NCBI GenBank assembly: GCA_949987705.1
Contig: CATLJY010000019.1
Coordinates: 1 to 64,000 of the forward strand
Length of the DNA stretch: 64,000 nucleotides
Direction: 5' to 3'
Source: Thereva unica
Lineage: Eukaryota > Arthropoda > Insecta > Diptera > Therevidae
This document shows, in pieces, positions 45,184 through 55,164 of the stretch (within the stretch, counting starts at the first letter, position 1; every line of letters starts with the position of its first letter). A program made the position numbers and the translations under genes. The notes under the pieces were generated by a model that was not told where the DNA came from, did not search any database, and worked only from the letters and a program-made list of their open reading frames with translations.

Positions 45184-45801
45184 GTGAAACGCCATCTCAG
45201 ACAATTCCAAGGACTCCAGTACGACGAAGTAAGTAAGGAATTAGGCGAAAACGCATTACTACGCGTCTGTGAATTCCTTGATATCAACGCTGGCGAAAAT
45301 GCAACTTCCGAATATATGGCGATAAAAATAATGAATACCATTTGCTTTAACAGCGTTGCAGAAAGTGTTGAGGAAGCGAGTTCTTCAAGTGTGCATGAAC
45401 ATTTACTTGTCTTAGAGAAAATCGAAAACGTCGATGAAGAAAAGCTCAACTAATGAAGCAGAAGTTGAGGCAGAAGAGGGAAGAGGCAAGAAATCGACAA
45501 ATTGAATTAAGACATCAAAATATTTGAAATGGAGTTGAGAGTGCTTCAAGCTAAAAGGGAGGCTTTGGAAAGTAAAAAGCAAGTACTTAATGCCAAGGCC
45601 AAATTAGTAGAAAACACTCCCCCACACTCTGTCCGATCACAAACATCGATGACGTCGAAATCGGAAAAGGTAACAGATTGGTTGCGATTACAGCGTGAAG
45701 AATCTCCACAACGAAACATGACGTGGCACACACAAGATGCTTCTTTAAAAAAACGAGTGTGCGTAGGACTACACTTTAGAAGTGTTAACTTCTATGGCTA
45801 G
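45184..45801 (+). pseudogene. BEL/Pao gag N-terminal remnant
   Basis: Two frames, 45184-45453 and 45529-45801, joined by stops. The second has an Ala/Lys/Glu-rich coiled-coil-like stretch (VLQAKREALESKKQVLNAKA) followed by DWLRLQREESPQRN, an arrangement I would expect in the region ahead of the capsid in BEL gag. Weak evidence; position between the primer site and later gag is the main argument. The frame breaks off at about 45801 and gag resumes only after the foldback complex. Confidence 0.5.
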
Positions 45802-45802
45802 T

Positions 45803-46609
45803 CTAAATTTCCAAATCAATCTTAATACAGGACGATAAGGATTAATATTTATTTTATTTATGAATATTCTGTTAAAGTTTATTTAGTTGTTACTTATATG
45901 CACTCACTCCAAAATGTGTTGCAATGTTTTGGAAATTAAACTATTTGTCTTAAACTTATCACACAAAGATCGGACGATGGATGACTGGGATAATGTAGTT
46001 TTCAGTAAAAATAGTAGATAATATATAGTAATAAATACATAGTACATAGTTCATAGGAAATATGTAGTACATAGTACACAGTACATATAGTCGGGTTGAT
46101 GCAATAGTCACGAAACAGAAATTTTTGCTACATTGTGCAAAGTCATATTATATTCAGCCAAAGTCACGGATCTAAATTTTTATTTTACTGGATTTAATTT
46201 GAATTTTTTTAGAACAAGTAAAATAAGTAAAATTAAGCGATTTATATTTATATCATAAACATAAATTCAAATATATGTTTATACATTAAAGATCAGAAAC
46301 TTAATGGCTGAGATAACTGAGATGATTAACAAAGAAAACGACCAGTTTTTCAACACGCTTTTTGCGCGAAATCAAACGCTTGGTCACCAAACCCATTCTC
46401 CTCTGCATTACTTATAAGTCATTACAAAAAACACTAAATAAAGAAGTACTTCCAAATCGACTTCCCAGAGTAAATACTTGCGATTTTCCCTACTGCGATA
46501 CTACCCTAGATATGTACGTAAAATACAGATGCCCAGTCGAATAGGCGAAACGTATTCCATGTCGCCGAAAGCGATTAATCCAAGAAAATATTTAAATATT
46601 GCAACCATT
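45803..46609. other. Unassigned stretch inside the BEL element
   Basis: AT-rich, with 'ACATAGTACATAG' repeats at 46030-46090. No motif recognised. May be decayed gag or part of the foldback complex. Confidence 0.4.
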
Positions 46610-46737
46610 TAGCTGGCTAGAGCATGGCAACTTTTAGTAGAGGTCCAGCAACAGACAGTAGCGATGGTGACGCGCATTTTTGGTTCGCACCCGTTTCTGG
46701 GCACTTGTGCCTATGCAGCTGTCTAGAGCATGGCAAC

Positions 46738-47522
46738 TAGGGATGGGCGATTATCAAAAATGTTACGATTAATCGCTACTCGATTATTCGTTCAATTCGA
46801 TTAATTGTAATCGATTAATTGCATTACAACAATCGATTATTAGATAATCGAATTATTTAATTAGAAATGTTTGAATGTAAATAAACACTCAAAATTGCAT
46901 TGAAAACTGAACATTTTTATTTTGATAATTAAAAACAATTAAAAACTAAACTTTCATTTTACATTTATAGTAACTTTTCGTTGTTAAATTAACATTTATT
47001 GTTATGTAAACATTTGACGATTAAAATCGATTGAAAACAAAACTTTTCTCTTACATTCCTAGTGACTTTTCGTTGTTAAATTAACATTTTTTAACTTTTT
47101 TATTCGCTTCGGGTTTGGTAAAATATTTCCAAATGTCGCTTTTCCCGGGAGGTGCCATATTCTCAAACGGCAAAACTTTTTAACCGAGTATCGAATTCCG
47201 CGAAGTTGCTGTGACAATGCCAACTGACCAAGCAATATTGATAGGGAAAACTAGGGCTCGCCAACATTTAAAACGGATCTAGGAACTTTGTTACTACAGC
47301 ACTACCAACAAAAAGTCTAGTTGTGCTTGAAAGAAATCGGTGGTCCTAAAAATAATTAAACAGATTTTTTTAAAATAAATAAGTAAAAATATGTATAATC
47401 GTATCAAATAATCGTATAAATTAATCGATTTGCCGATTAATTATATTAAAACTAATCGATTCATTTTTAACGATTAATCGTTTCGAATGATCGATTAATC
47501 GCGATTTAATCGCCCATCCCTA
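46738..47522. mobile_element. hAT-type non-autonomous element, 785 bp
   Basis: TAGGGATGGGCGATTA...TAATCGC(...)GCCCATCCCTA ends with the exact 8-bp duplication ATGGCAAC at 46730-46737 and 47523-47530. Subterminal regions are packed with ATCGATTA-type motifs. No transposase. The uninterrupted site AGCATGGCAACTTTTAGTTT is present in the neighbouring module at 47872-47891. Confidence 0.92.
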
Positions 47523-47530
47523 ATGGCAAC

Positions 47531-48117
47531 TTTTGGTTTAGCTCCACCTAGAAACAGCGGCGTATAATTCTATGTGTGCGAGGCAAAATAGCCCGCGCTT
47601 GGTGGAAGGGATTGGGTTTCAATGTTGCAATGCAGAAGCTGCTCTCAGCATTCATTTCATATTCTTGCAAGGCAGACGCCGCTCTCAAAATTCATGTCAT
47701 ATTCTCGCACGCCATCGCTGCTGCCTGTTGCTGGACCTCGACTAAAAGTGCCCCAGACCAGATATGTAAGTAAAATTCGGTCGAGCTCCAGCCACAGACA
47801 GTAGCGATGGTGACGCACATTTTTGGTTCGCACCCGTTTCTGGGCACTTGTGCCTATGCAGCTTCCTAGAGCATGGCAACTTTTAGTTTAGCTCCACCTA
47901 GAAACAGCGGCGTATAATTCTATGTGTGCGAGGCAAAATACCCCGCGCTTGGTGGAAGGGATTGGGTTTGAATGTTGCAATGCAGAAGCTGCTCTCAGCA
48001 TTCATTTCATATTCTCGCAAGGCAGACGCCGCTCTCAAAATTCATGTCATATTCTCGCACGCCATCGCTGCTGCCTGTTGCTGGACCTCGACTAAAAGTG
48101 CCCCAGACCAGATATGT
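47531..48117 (+). repeat. Tandem module pair, 350-bp period
   Basis: 47531-47778 and 47881-48118 are nearly identical (for example AGCTCCACCTAGAAACAGCG, TTGGTGGAAGGGATTGGGTT and CCATCGCTGCTGCCTGTTGC in both). Only a few substitutions were seen, so the duplication is recent relative to most elements here. Confidence 0.88.
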
Positions 48118-48119
48118 AA

Positions 48120-48274
48120 AGGGCCCCACACACGGTCAAATTGGATGTACATCGAAGTGCGGATGTACAACCAAAACTATCGATTGTGGGCCCGTCGGCC
48201 GATCAAAACACATTGGGTTTATGGGTTTGATGAAAATCTGGATGTACATCCAATTTGACTGTGTATAGGGGCCT
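48120..48274. mobile_element. 155-bp MITE with TAA duplication
   Basis: AGGGCCCCACACACGGTCAA at the left, inverted at the right with a few mismatches; further shared GGATGTACATC. TAA at 48117-48119 and 48275-48277. The sister module carries the empty site GATATGTAAGTAAAATTC (47761-47778). Confidence 0.92.
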
Positions 48275-48455
48275 TAAGTAAAATTTGATCGAGCTCCAGC
48301 AACAGACAGCAGCGATGGCATGCGAGGGGATGAAATGAATGCTGAGAGCGGCGTCTGCATTGCGAAAATATGAAAAGAATGTGAGCGAGAATATGACGTA
48401 GATTTTGAGAGCGGCGTCTGCATTGCAAGAATATGAAATTAATGTGTGCGACAAT

Positions 48456-48969
48456 AGGTGTGTTCGATGACTGCTCCAGCTTAAAATTGAGCAGAAAAAA
48501 TCAGCAATTTGCGTTCTTTGAGACCTTTCGACAGATCTTTTCTGCCCCCATTTGCCTTGCTCTGTGTTTTTGAGCCTGCTCCTTGTTGAGAATTCTCACT
48601 TTTTCTGCTCCACCAAATTTGTAGGAGCAGGCAGAGCAGCCAAATTCTTCTTATTTTTCTTTTGATAATTGTCAAATTGAAAGCAGGGAAAATCGGAAAA
48701 TTGATTTATACACATTATACACAATACACATTAATTTGTATAAAAGTAACATTTCGTTGCTATTCAATTAGTTTTATAGGTATATATTTCTTCTCCTAAA
48801 ATTGACATTCGTTTATAACCTCTAAAAACGCAATTCGGAGCAAAATTGAGCGGAAAAGTGTTTTTTGTTATTTTCTGATATTTTCCGTTCTGACATCAAT
48901 TAGACAGCTGCTGCCAATTGAGCTGCTTAGCTCTACTCTGAGCTTTTTAAGCAGTCATCAAACACACTT
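48456..48969. mobile_element. 514-bp PIF/Harbinger-like element with AAT duplication
   Basis: AGGTGTGTTCGATGACTGCT faces AGCAGTCATCAAACACACTT; AAT at 48453-48455 and 48970-48972. Inward, GAGCAGAAAAAATCAGCAA-type and GAGCGGAAAAGTG-type stretches mirror each other loosely. No coding remnant. Confidence 0.8.
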
Positions 48970-49307
48970 AATATGACATGAATTTTGAGAGCGGCGTCTG
49001 CATTGCAGGAATACGATATGAATGCTGAGAGCAGCTTCTACATTGCAAGATCGCACACATAGAATTATACGCTGCTGTTTGTAGGTGGAGCTAAACCAAA
49101 AGTTTCCACGCTCTAGCCAGCTGCATAGGCACAAGTGCCCAGAAACTGGTGTGCAGCAAATGTGCGCGTTGACCCCATCCCTGCCACATGTGTCCAGAAA
49201 CGGGTGTGCAACAAAGTGCGCGTGTTGCGAATTCTTTGTTTTACCCCGAGCGAAAAAGTGCCAAACGCGTCTAAAGAAGTTAACACTTCAAAAATACAAT
49301 TTCTAAC

Positions 49308-49752
49308 ATGCTTACAAGACAGACTCTCAGTGGTAAGCATTTGGAGATTGACGGGTCGTCCGCATTGGCGTGGCAACATTTTCTGAATCAGTTCCAGACA
49401 ACAAGCAGAGAAGGCGGGGTTTCTAATGAAGATGACGTATTTAGATTGAGCAAAGCATTAAAGGGAGAGGCTCGAGAGAAGGTCGAATAAACAATGCGTA
49501 TGGTGGTTCTGAAAACATAGCATTAGAGCTGATGAAGAAGGCAAAAAAAAATCGGACAAGTGATTGAGTTAGCTGGTGTTTGATAGCTATGATGATTGAA
49601 AGGCTCTCTGAAAACTTACTTAGAGAATGGGGAAAATTCGGCGTACGTCCAGCAAAATGTGATTTTTACGACTTTGCAGAATGGACACAGAAGCAGGATC
49701 ACCTCGCTCAAGGCATCTCACTCTTCAAGAAGGTAACAGAAATAAACAACTG
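49308..49752 (+). pseudogene. BEL/Pao gag capsid remnant
   Basis: Frame 49308-49490 reads TLSGKHLEIDGSSALAWQHF, 'LNQFQTTSREGG' and DVFRLSKALKGEAREKVE, the 'F.G....W..F...F......' and 'K...L...L.G.A......' blocks of BEL gag. After stops, further gag-like text follows in shifted frames to ~49750 (IERLSENLLREWGKFGVRPA, 'DFYDFAEWTQKQ'). Capsid structure of the retroelement particle; not functional here. Confidence 0.75.
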
Positions 49753-49780
49753 ACAAGCCAACACATACCAGAAAAAAGTA

Positions 49781-50599
49781 TTGGACTCGGACCAACGAAA
49801 GCCGAAAGACAAAACAATTTGCTCAATATGCAATGAAGAAAAGCATTCTCTTGACAAGTGCAACATCTTCAAAAAGGTTGAAATTAGGTGGGACTTAGCA
49901 AACCAACACAAAGCATGTTACTGCTGCTTACATTTACATAAAGGTCAATGCTCTCAACGTGAAATTTGCAAAATTTATAATTGTGAAAAATTTCACCATC
50001 GATTGCTGCATAAAAGACGAATGGAAAAAGTAGTACCAACACCACAGGCCTTCAGTGGCTGCATTGCAGAGAAGAAAAAAGGCTTGTTAAAAATGCTCCC
50101 AATACAAATTCACGGACCAGTAGGGTCGAAAAAAATTATTGCATTTTTAGATGAAGGTAGAACAACCACAATAATGGGTTTGAAGGTGGCACATGATGTA
50201 GGGATACAAGGTGCTGTACAACCATTCTGCTTCAGTTGGACAGGAGGAGTTCGATACGAACCAAAAGCCGAGATCGCAAGTATAACCATTAGCGGTAGCA
50301 ACAACAACGAATTTACGTTAAAAGACGTTCGATTGGTAAACGATTTAAATTTGCCAACGCAGCAAATCGATTATAAAAAGCTATCACAAGAAATACCCAA
50401 CAACCTAGTAAATCTAAACAAGCTGCACAACACACAACCAATGTTATTAATCGGCCAACGACACGCAAACATAATAACAACAAGGACTGTCATCAACCCA
50501 GATGAAAACGGGCCAATGTTATTAAAAACCAAGTTAGCATGGGTGCTGCATGGTCCAAACGAAGCAGAATTAAGTCAGACAAATTTCACATGTTTCTGA
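49781..50599 (+). pseudogene. BEL/Pao gag zinc region and protease
   Basis: 272 codons. Zinc region: ICSICNEEKHSLDKCNIFKK and 'HKACYCCLHLHKGQCSQREI' carry the CCHC-type clusters usual between gag and protease in BEL elements. Protease: LPIQIHGPVGSKKIIAFLDE followed by GRTTTIMG. In active relatives the site is of the D-x-G-(S/A) type; here it reads D-E-G-R, so the active-site Ser/Ala/Thr position is altered. It ends 'LAWVLHGPNEAELSQTNF', the usual border to the RT, where a DNA element interrupts. Confidence 0.82.
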
Positions 50600-50770
50600 A
50601 CTTAATATGAGGTCATATTGAGCTCACTGAGCAGAAAAAATGTACTGAGAAATGTTAAAAAACAAAATTACCATTTTCACATTAATTTTTTTTTGTTCCT
50701 GTCTTTTTCTACTATTTTATATTATATATTTTGATATTTTACTCATGATTTGAGAAAATTTTTTTTTATT

Positions 50771-50841
50771 GCCTTATACGAGATTCGAACCTGGGTCACT
50801 GGAACATGAAGCCAACATTCTACCAACTGCGCCATTGAGAC
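50771..50841 (-). pseudogene. tRNA-Met-like sequence (SINE head or retro-pseudogene)
   Basis: Read on the minus strand: an A box TGGCGCAGTTGG, an anticodon-loop TTCATGT (anticodon CAT at the proper spacing) and a B box GGTTCGAATCT. The acceptor stem pairs at only about five of seven positions and the T stem is weak, so it is not a working tRNA. An A-rich run and TTTT follow on the minus strand (50767-50755), as in retroposed copies or pol III SINEs. Confidence 0.65.
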
Positions 50842-50902
50842 TACTGTACGCCGCCGTAAGAGTGTATATAAATGACAAATATAATATGAGCTAAATATGA
50901 GC

Positions 50903-51521
50903 TCATTGTGAGATTTGTCTAAATAAATACCTAACGATGGAGGTTTTCTTATAACCGTTGTAAATTCCAATTAAGAAAGGTTCCTTTATAATCCCTTCGA
51001 CATTCGCAAGTATTGGCCAAAATTGCTCAGTTGAGCTATTAAAAATTGGCAAACCATCGACATTAATGTTTAATAAAATGCTATTATCTTTTTGTAAATT
51101 TTAAAATGCCTTCTTAAGACAACCTGTAACATCTTGGTGCCAATATTTGCATTCTTCATCGATGTTCGTCACTTCTACTGATTTTGGTGACATCAGAACG
51201 GTTCTTCCTTCAGTTGGAAATTTACTGGGAGGTAGTTTGTTCAGAACACTAAGTAAATCAGTTATTCCATTTCTACCGATACCATATTAGTTAGCCCAAC
51301 TTCCAATTCCCGCGATTACATCTCCTACTCTAATATTGATATCATCATTATCGTCAAATTATTCAGATAAGTCGCCCAAATTATCAACTTCATTTCTCAT
51401 TCGATTTGATTCTTCCTCATCCGAAAATTCGATGATTCCGCTGTTCCCATCTTAAAAAAAAAAAACTAGAAGCAGTACTACTAGAAGAGGCTTGACCAGC
51501 TTGAGAAGTTTCGAATGCCAT
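50903..51521 (-). pseudogene. Broken transposon-associated ORF of unknown function
   Basis: From a minus ATG at 51521 (MAFETSQAGQASSSSTASSF) through IIEFSDEEESNRMRNEVDNL, 'GITDLLSVLNKLPP', FPTEGRTVLMSPKSVEVTNI, 'ILLNINVDGLPIFNSSTEQF' (then WPIL) and 'KEPFLIGIYNGYKK'. I recognise the 'INIDGLPLFKSS...FWPIL' and 'EPF..G.Y.G..KP' blocks from uncharacterised arthropod and cnidarian proteins of DNA transposons. At least three stops and a frameshift. Where relatives continue further, this copy ends at 50903. Confidence 0.68.
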
Positions 51522-51937
51522 TCTTATATATTTCCGCTTGTCCCTGGTGAACGTTCCACTTCTTTTATATTGTTGTAGCAATTTTTTGTCCAGCATAGGA
51601 TACCGCGGTTACAAACTTCACTAACAGTTTCAGTCTTTTACTTGAAAAAGCCAAATTGGGAATGACGATAATAGTCTGAAAAATTGTTATCAAGCGAATT
51701 GCTCATAATTAGCTCATAACAACCTTCCAATCAATGAACATTAAGTGGGACATTCAATTTCGGTTTCTTTCTCACTTTCCTCTCATTATGATCTCATTAT
51801 TTTCTCACAACTGATTTAATTTTTTTTGGCATTTGGGAGGTCATATTTTCATCATATTCAGCTCATTGTGAGTTGTAAGACTTTCTGGTTTTGTGAGCTC
51901 ATTTTGCCTGCTGGGAAGACTAAGTCATCAATAATAA

Positions 51938-52902
51938 AAATAAATGGAAAATTCCAAGTGAACCCGCCATGGAGGGAGAACAACATGAGATTACCAAATA
52001 GTAGACCAATGGCGGAACAGCGGCTAAGATGTTTAGAGAGAAAACTACTACGAGACAAAATCACTGCTGAAATATATCAAAAAGAAATTGACAAGCTACT
52101 ACAAAACGGCTACGCAAGAAAAATAAATAATATAGAAGTCCTGAAATCTCCAAAATTGTGGTTTCTTCCATTCTTCGAGGTACTCAATCCCAATAAACCA
52201 GGTAAAGTAAGACTAGTGTTTGATGCTGCAGCCGAATGTAGCGGCACATCCTTAAACAAAAATCTATTGACTGGCCCGGACTGGTTAATGTCAGTTATAG
52301 GCATATTGATGAGATTCCGTTTACACCCTATTGCGTTCGTGGGTGATATAAAAGAGATGTTCAACCAAGTGCAGATAGCAGATGACGACACAGTGGCACA
52401 ATGTTTTCTCTGGAAGGATTTGAAGACAAAAATGGAGCCGACAATATACCAGATGTAAGCTATGCTGTTTGAAATTAACTCGTCTCCGTTCCTAGCTCAG
52501 TTTGTAAAAAACCATAATGCAGAAATGTTCAAAAAAGAATTTCCCGAGGCGGTTAAGGCAATCAAAGAGAACCACTATGTTGACGATTATTTAGATTCTA
52601 GCCCAACGGTTGAAGAGGCCGTGAAATTAATACGGTCAGTGATCAAAATTCATGCACATGGTGGTTTCGAAATACGGCAGTTCATCTGTAATAACCAAGA
52701 AGTCCTACAGCAAATACCTGTGAATTTACGTTCGGAAAAAACGTGTATGATGTTCGGCGACAAGGCAGAAGCTCAGCAAAAGGTACTGGGAATTCTATGG
52801 GACGCTAAGAATGACGTTTTTAGATATTCGACGAACACGATACACCGAGGAAATGATGAACTACTCAATGAAAAACTCTACCAACGAAGCGAAAGATTCT
52901 AG
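51938..52902 (+). pseudogene. BEL/Pao reverse transcriptase
   Basis: KINGKFQVNPPWRENNMRLP, 'KLLRDKITAEIYQKEIDKLL', 'WFLPFFEVLNPNKPGKVRLV' followed by FDAAAECSGTSLNKNLLTGP, 'HPIAFVGDIKEMFNQVQI' (first catalytic Asp), an in-frame TAA at 52456 in place of one residue, 'SSPFLAQFVKNHNAEM' and 'NHYVDDYLDSS' (catalytic YVDD). The frame ends at 52902. The BEL-specific order and the YVDD are clear. One nonsense change apart, this ~965-bp stretch is the best preserved part of the element. Confidence 0.87.
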
Positions 52903-53116
52903 GAGCAGTAAACTCTGTCTATGACCCGCTAGGACTGGAATTAAGGAAGAATACTTATGAGAGATGTCTGGGAAACCGGTATACTGTGGGATGATGTTAT
53001 CAAGCGAGATTTGGTAAATAAGTGGAAGCAGTGGCTGAAAGACTTAAAGACTATCGAATGTTTTCAAATTCCAAGATGTTACCCGCCATATCTTAAGCAA
53101 ACGCAAAAAAATAGAG

Positions 53117-53754
53117 TTGCATGTGTTCAACGATGCCAGCAGTAAAGCATATTCGTCAGCAGCGTATTTGGGGTTTTGTTATCGCCAAAGCCACGAAGAA
53201 AAATATGATATCCAACTTGTATCATATCGAAAGCAAGGGTGGCTCCTCTTAAACATGTCACCATACCGAAACTGGAAACACTCGCAGCAGTTATGGTATG
53301 CCGCTTAGCTGAAACAATCCAAAAAGAGTTGCAGATAAAAATAGATGAACGATTTTTCTGGACAAACTCGAGAACAGTCCTCACATGGATAAACAGTGAT
53401 AAACGAATGCAAGCATTTGTTGCAAACCGTATAAGCGAAATATGCGAAAAGGCAGAGAGATCGGAATGGCATTGGACATCTACATCAGACAATATCGCAG
53501 ATATCATCACACGTGAAAATATTCCAAGCCACAAAATTGATCGATGGTTGAGTGGGCCGATGTTTCTCCTGGAAAATCAAGCTAATTGGGTTATGGCTGA
53601 TTGGCAGAAGAACATTCAAAATGATACAGAATGTGTAATGCTAATAAAAGAGTGTGATCAAAGTCTTAATAGCATCATAAATAGAGCCTTTAAACCTTTA
53701 AAAAAGTTGTACGATCTACTGGTTAGATTAAACAACTTATCAATTACTTATTAG
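53117..53754 (+). pseudogene. BEL/Pao RNase H region
   Basis: Two overlapping frames: LHVFNDASSKAYSSAAYLGF (53117), then from about 53239 VTIPKLETLAAVMVCRLAET, FFWTNSRTVLTWINSDKRMQ, 'FVANRISEI' and 'DNIADIITRENIPS'. These are the D-E-D-D motifs of BEL RNase H: FNDAS, LETLAA, WTNS (Asp replaced by Asn in the usual W-x-D-S) and NIADIITR. A frameshift separates first and second parts. The stretch 52903-53116 between RT and RNase H is preserved but frameshifted. Confidence 0.8.
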
Positions 53755-53945
53755 CCAACCGCACGGCATTACCAAAGCAAAGTGGGAATCTGGACGTAAA
53801 CGAACTCCAATGGGCATTAACGAAATGGTGCAAAATTGTACACACGGAGTGCTTTCCAAAGGATATAAATTATATACAGTGAGGTAAGCCATCACCGAAC
53901 TTACGTCTAACCAAATATAGTATTTACATAGATGACAACAATGTT

Positions 53946-54962
53946 ATGCGATTGGCTGGTAGAATAGAAAGAGCCAAAGACCTTTCAGCCTCGATCAGAA
54001 ATCCAACTTTGCTTGACGGAAGTCACAAATTTACAACATTGCTCATAGACAATTTGCACGCCGAAGCACATCCTACTGGAATACAAGTTGTGGTGCACAA
54101 ATTCAAGAGTCAGTATTGGATTCCAAAAATGACCTCTATCATTAAAAAGGTAATAAAGGATTATTTATGGTGTAGACGTAGAAAATCGAAACCGCTTGTA
54201 TAATGGCGATTGGAAGAATGATGTCACGACGAGGTGAAATTGAGGTAATTTGGTCTGACAACGGAACGAACTTCCGAGGCTCCGCGAGAGAACTGTTAGA
54301 GGCGCTCGAGGAACTTGACGAACAAACGGTGAAAGCTTCGTTAGCGATGAAGGGCATACAATGGAAGTTTATTCCGGCCAATGCTCCAAATTTCGGCGGC
54401 AGCTGGGAGCGGCTTGTTGGGTGCTTCAAAAGAGCAATAGAATCCGTGCTATCAGTGGACGCAAATCCCAACGATGAGACTTTACAAACTATTTTTTGTG
54501 AAGCTGAACATCTAGTAAATAGCCGGCCATATATTTTGGAATCGGATGACCCAGACGATGATATTGGAATCTGCCCAAACGACATCCTCATTCAATAGAA
54601 GGTAACTATACACACTCCAGGAAAATTCGACAAATATGATTCAAAGGAGAAACGAATGTGGAGAGTTTCTCAGTTATTGATAGAAGCGTTTTGGAAGAGC
54701 TTCCTGAAAGAATATATACCAACATTAATAAATCGGTCAATCATTAATAAATCTGGTAATCATGAAAGACAACATTCCAAGAGGCGAGTGGCCGCTAGGT
54801 ATCATTCTGAAGGTATATCCAGGAGAAGACGGAATAGTTCGAGTTGTGGATCTACAGACCGCAAAGAACACATACCGCAGACCAGTAAATAAGCTATGTA
54901 GGCTGGGACTTCAACGAGGCGACATTAATGACCGTGCTGAGGGAGTTATGGCCCAGCACTAG
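53946..54962 (+). pseudogene. BEL/Pao integrase, first catalytic region deleted
   Basis: The zinc-binding part LHAEAHPTGIQVVVHKFKSQ, YWIPKM and 'LWCRRRKSKPL' (the first Cys of the usual C-x2-C is lost) is followed directly, after a stop at 54201, by VIWSDNGTNFRGSARELLEA (second Asp) and 'WKFIPANAPNFGGSWERLVG' (the position of the catalytic Glu region). The ~70 residues between, with the first Asp, are absent. The C-terminal part WPLGIILKVYPGEDGIVRVV and 'VNKLCRLGLQ' (54762-54962) lies in another frame. The integrase inserts element DNA; this copy cannot. Confidence 0.82.
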
Positions 54963-54973
54963 GGGGCGGAATA

Positions 54974-55164
54974 TGTCGCAGAGTGATTACTGAGACACAA
55001 AGTAACCTAGCTTTAAATTTAAGAAATTATAAACATAGGAACATTTTCAATTTTACTTTGAATTTTATTGTGTTTGTTTTTTCAGTCAAAAATAATAAAT
55101 TGACAATCGTGTTTTTTTCTCTATAATTATACGGAATAAAAATATTCAATTATTAAATTTTAAA
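54974..55164 (+). repeat. 3' LTR of the BEL/Pao element, 191 bp
   Basis: TGTCGCAGAGTGATTACTGA to ATTTTAAA. Co-linear with both ends of the 517-bp left LTR but lacking its middle ~330 bp. The terminal CA is changed to AA. Confidence 0.85.

Larger units (their letters stand above)
46610..49160. mobile_element. Foldback complex with ~350-bp tandem modules in opposite orientations
   Basis: Modules containing GCTCTAGCCAGCTGCATAGG (or complement), CTCAGCATTCATTTCATATT and GACGCCGCTCTCAAAATTCA occur in one orientation at 46610-48290 and inverted at 48290-49160. The outer edges (GCTGGCTAGAGCATGGCAAC and CACGCTCTAGCCAGC) are inverted partners. Modules are split by three smaller transposons. Short frames translate the modules only and are not supported. 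Confidence 0.75.
50600..51925. mobile_element. ~1.3-kb DNA element between BEL protease and RT
   Basis: The BEL protein text stops at about 50592 and resumes at about 51938. In between lie repeated 'ATGAGCTCATT' and 'GAGGTCATATT' motifs near both edges (50610-50635, 50885-50915, 51845-51910), a minus-strand coding remnant and a tRNA-like sequence. Exact ends and target duplication were not resolved. Confidence 0.65.
44485..55164 (+). mobile_element. Decayed BEL/Pao retrotransposon, 10.7 kb, inside J4
   Basis: LTRs starting TGTCGCAG lie at both ends, flanked by CAAGA (44480-44484, 55165-55169). A primer site follows the left LTR, and a purine-rich AGGGGGCGGA precedes the right one. Gag, protease, RT, RNase H and integrase remnants follow in BEL/Pao order. 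It has been enlarged by a foldback complex within gag (46.6-49.2 kb) and a DNA element between protease and RT (50.6-51.9 kb). Multiple stops and frameshifts make it inactive. Confidence 0.87.

Noticed and set aside
47576..48454. Frames of 60-110 codons in the foldback complex
   Set aside because: Each repeats with the modules and is cut by transposon ends; no domain and no conserved start.
50771..50841. Functional tRNA-Met gene
   Set aside because: Acceptor and T stems pair poorly and the sequence lies within a mobile element with an A-rich tail.
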